From NCBI RefSeq assembly GCF_900640175.1, contig NZ_CAAAJC010000001.1, positions 124,001 to 188,000 on the forward strand: 64,000 bases of DNA. The letters run 5' to 3'. A model generated the notes under the pieces. The model did not search any database. It saw only the letters and a program-made list of their open reading frames with translations, and was not told where the DNA came from. Source of the stretch: Legionella sp. W10-070. GTDB lineage: Bacteria; Pseudomonadota; Gammaproteobacteria; Legionellales; Legionellaceae. The position numbers were made by a program, and so were the translations under genes. This document shows positions 62,658-64,000 of this stretch, piece after piece (position 1 is the stretch's first letter; every line of letters starts with the position of its first letter).

Positions 62658-62749
62658 TACAATGAGTCACAGGAAAGGAATATAAAAACGAGCTGGGAAA
62701 TAAAATTGCAGTCCCGGAATTGCTAACAAGAAGGCTTAAGGGAGAAATA

Positions 62750-63526
62750 GTGAGCGATATATTAAGCGATCTTCATAATAATATTTTCATTGTCACGCTA
62801 AACCGCCTTGGCAAACATAATGCATTTGACGACAATATGCTTGAGCAATTGCAGCTTAAGCTTGAAGAAGCGATAAACCATCCTCAAACACGTGTCATTC
62901 TATTGAAAGCAAACGGACGTAATTTTTCTGCAGGCGCTGATTTAACCTGGATGCAGCGAATGGCAGCATTCAGCGAAGAGGAAAATCTTCAGGATGCAAT
63001 GGTACTAGCGCGGGTGATGTTTACTTTGCATAAAAGTCCAAAGCCAACTATCGCCGCAGTCCATGGCGCTGCTTTTGGAGGCGGCGCGGGTCTTGCAGCG
63101 GCTTGTGATATCACCATTGCTGCAGACGATGCGCAATTCTGCTTTTCAGAGGTGAAGTTAGGCTTAATTCCTGCTGTCATTAGCCCTTATGTGGTAAAAG
63201 CAATTGGTGAGCGAGCAGCCAAATGGCTATTTATGACAGCTGAAACATTTAATACTGAAAAAGCCAAGCAGCTGGGTTTAGTACAACATTCTATCGAAAA
63301 AGACAAACTGCTCGAATTCAGCCTAAGTTACGCAGAACAAATAGTCCAGCGAGCCCCCCAGGCCATCAGTGACTGTAAAACGCTGGTAGATAAAATCAGT
63401 AATAAAGAAATTGATGAACAATTGCTAAAGGATACCGCAACCCTGATTGCCAAAAAACGCGTTTCCGCGGAAGGCCAGCAAGGATTGCAGGCTTTTTTAA
63501 AAAAAGAAACCCCCAACTGGAATTAA
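62750..63526 (+). CDS. liuC: Methylglutaconyl-CoA hydratase (enoyl-CoA hydratase family)
   Basis: The 258-residue crotonase-fold protein has the oxyanion loops NFSAGADLTWMQRM and GAAFGGGAGLAAACDI and the catalytic Glu region FSEVKLGLIPAVISPYVV. Between mccB and mccA it should hydrate 3-methylglutaconyl-CoA to HMG-CoA. The start is GTG 62750 with AGGGAG about 6 bases upstream. An upstream in-frame start at 62720 has no ribosome binding site. Confidence 0.9.
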   Translation: MSDILSDLHNNIFIVTLNRLGKHNAFDDNMLEQLQLKLEEAINHPQTRVILLKANGRNFSAGADLTWMQRMAAFSEEENLQDAMVLARVMFTLHKSPKPTIAAVHGAAFGGGAGLAAACDITIAADDAQFCFSEVKLGLIPAVISPYVVKAIGERAAKWLFMTAETFNTEKAKQLGLVQHSIEKDKLLEFSLSYAEQIVQRAPQAISDCKTLVDKISNKEIDEQLLKDTATLIAKKRVSAEGQQGLQAFLKKETPNWN

Positions 63527-63532
63527 TACCTC

Positions 63533-64000
63533 ATGTTTAACAAGATTCTCATTGCTAATCGTGGTGAAATTGCCTGCCGCATCATACGAACCTGTCGGCA
63601 AATGGGTATTCATACCGTTGCAGTCTACTCGACTGTAGATAAAAACAGTCAACATGTAAGAGAAGCAGACTCTGCCTTCTGGGTCGGTGAGGCAGCCGCC
63701 AAATCAAGCTATCTGAACATCGACTCAATTATTGCTGCAGCCCTTGCCAGCGGCGCGGAGGCTATCCACCCAGGCTATGGTTTCCTGTCAGAAAACCCCT
63801 CCTTTGCCAAAGCCTGTGAAAAAGCAGGTATTATTTTTATTGGTCCTTCTGTTTTAGCGATGGAAGCAATGGCATCAAAGCAGTTAGCCAAACAACTTCT
63901 TGAAAAAACGGCTGTTCCTCTTACTCCAGGTTATCATGGTAATGAACAGAGCGATGCCCGTTTATTGGATGAAGCCCGCCGCATTGGTTTTCCCGTTTTA
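63533..64000 (+). CDS. mccA: 3-Methylcrotonyl-CoA carboxylase, biotin-containing (alpha) subunit, N-terminal part
   Basis: The frame is open from ATG 63533 to the window end (156 codons). It starts with the biotin carboxylase signature [20 protein letters not shown] and contains [20 protein letters not shown]. The stop and the ATP-grasp, BT and biotinyl domains are outside the window. It is the last visible gene of the leucine operon, 6 bases after liuC. An HMG-CoA lyase gene may follow. Confidence 0.95.
   Translation, partial: MFNKILIANRGEIACRIIRTCRQMGIHTVAVYSTVDKNSQHVREADSAFWVGEAAAKSSYLNIDSIIAAALASGAEAIHPGYGFLSENPSFAKACEKAGIIFIGPSVLAMEAMASKQLAKQLLEKTAVPLTPGYHGNEQSDARLLDEARRIGFPVL

Overview
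The window looks like chromosome of a gammaproteobacterium of the order Legionellales, probably Legionella or a close relative. This rests on gene content recognised by eye: a LetS/BarA-type tripartite sensor kinase, a pyrophosphate-type phosphofructokinase, type II secretion gspL/gspM, a type IV pilin, a protein with an acidic C-terminal block like those of Dot/Icm substrates, and a leucine-degradation operon. The species cannot be named from this sequence. The DNA is moderately AT-rich, and many intergenic gaps carry short dispersed inverted repeats of at least four families.

Layout. 1-6144: end of a hydrophobic-hairpin protein, then a respiratory cluster: small CopD-like membrane protein, DUF2231-like membrane protein (opposite strand), cytochrome c oxidase subunit II (lipoprotein type), a fused subunit I+III, a small membrane protein and CtaG. 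6275-13901 (minus strand): LigD, a PQQ-type sugar dehydrogenase, and the lepA-lepB-rnc operon. 14165-21537: MltB, GspL-GspM, a SPOR lipoprotein, dGTPase, two identical tRNA-Glu genes, tRNA-Ala, two small proteins and a metaxin/Fax-like GST. 22065-39699: a single 17.6-kb run of 24 tightly overlapping flagellum-type genes. 39707-44613: tRNA-Lys, small conserved proteins, a TPR protein and two hydrophobic-hairpin proteins. 44614-45041: a gap with three perfect DnaA boxes. 45042-58127: gltX, letS, pfp, a type IV pilin gene, ttcA, a msbA-lpxK-unknown operon, pyrD and a methyltransferase. 58295-64000: leucine/isovalerate catabolism (ivd, thiolase, a small membrane protein, mccB, liuC and the start of mccA).

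The main discovery candidate is the 22065-39699 operon. It encodes an export gate (FlhA, FlhB, FliO, FliP, FliQ, FliR), the ATPase complex (FliH, FliI, FliJ), an MS ring (FliF), rod (FliE, FlgB, FlgC, FlgF, FlgG), P and L rings with the P-ring chaperone (FlgI, FlgH, FlgA), hook (FlgE), hook cap (FlgD) and a possible short FliK. It has no flagellin, filament cap, hook-filament junction, FlgJ, stator, FliL, recognisable FliG, chemotaxis or flagellar regulator gene. The FliG slot holds a 145-residue protein of unknown family, FliF has almost no cytoplasmic tail after its second membrane segment, and the FliM-like protein looks like an injectisome SctQ. I infer a non-rotating hook-basal-body secretion conduit spanning both membranes, running as one operon whose gene order is a circular permutation of the usual fliMNOPQR-flhBA order. 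Whether a full motility flagellum is encoded elsewhere cannot be seen here.
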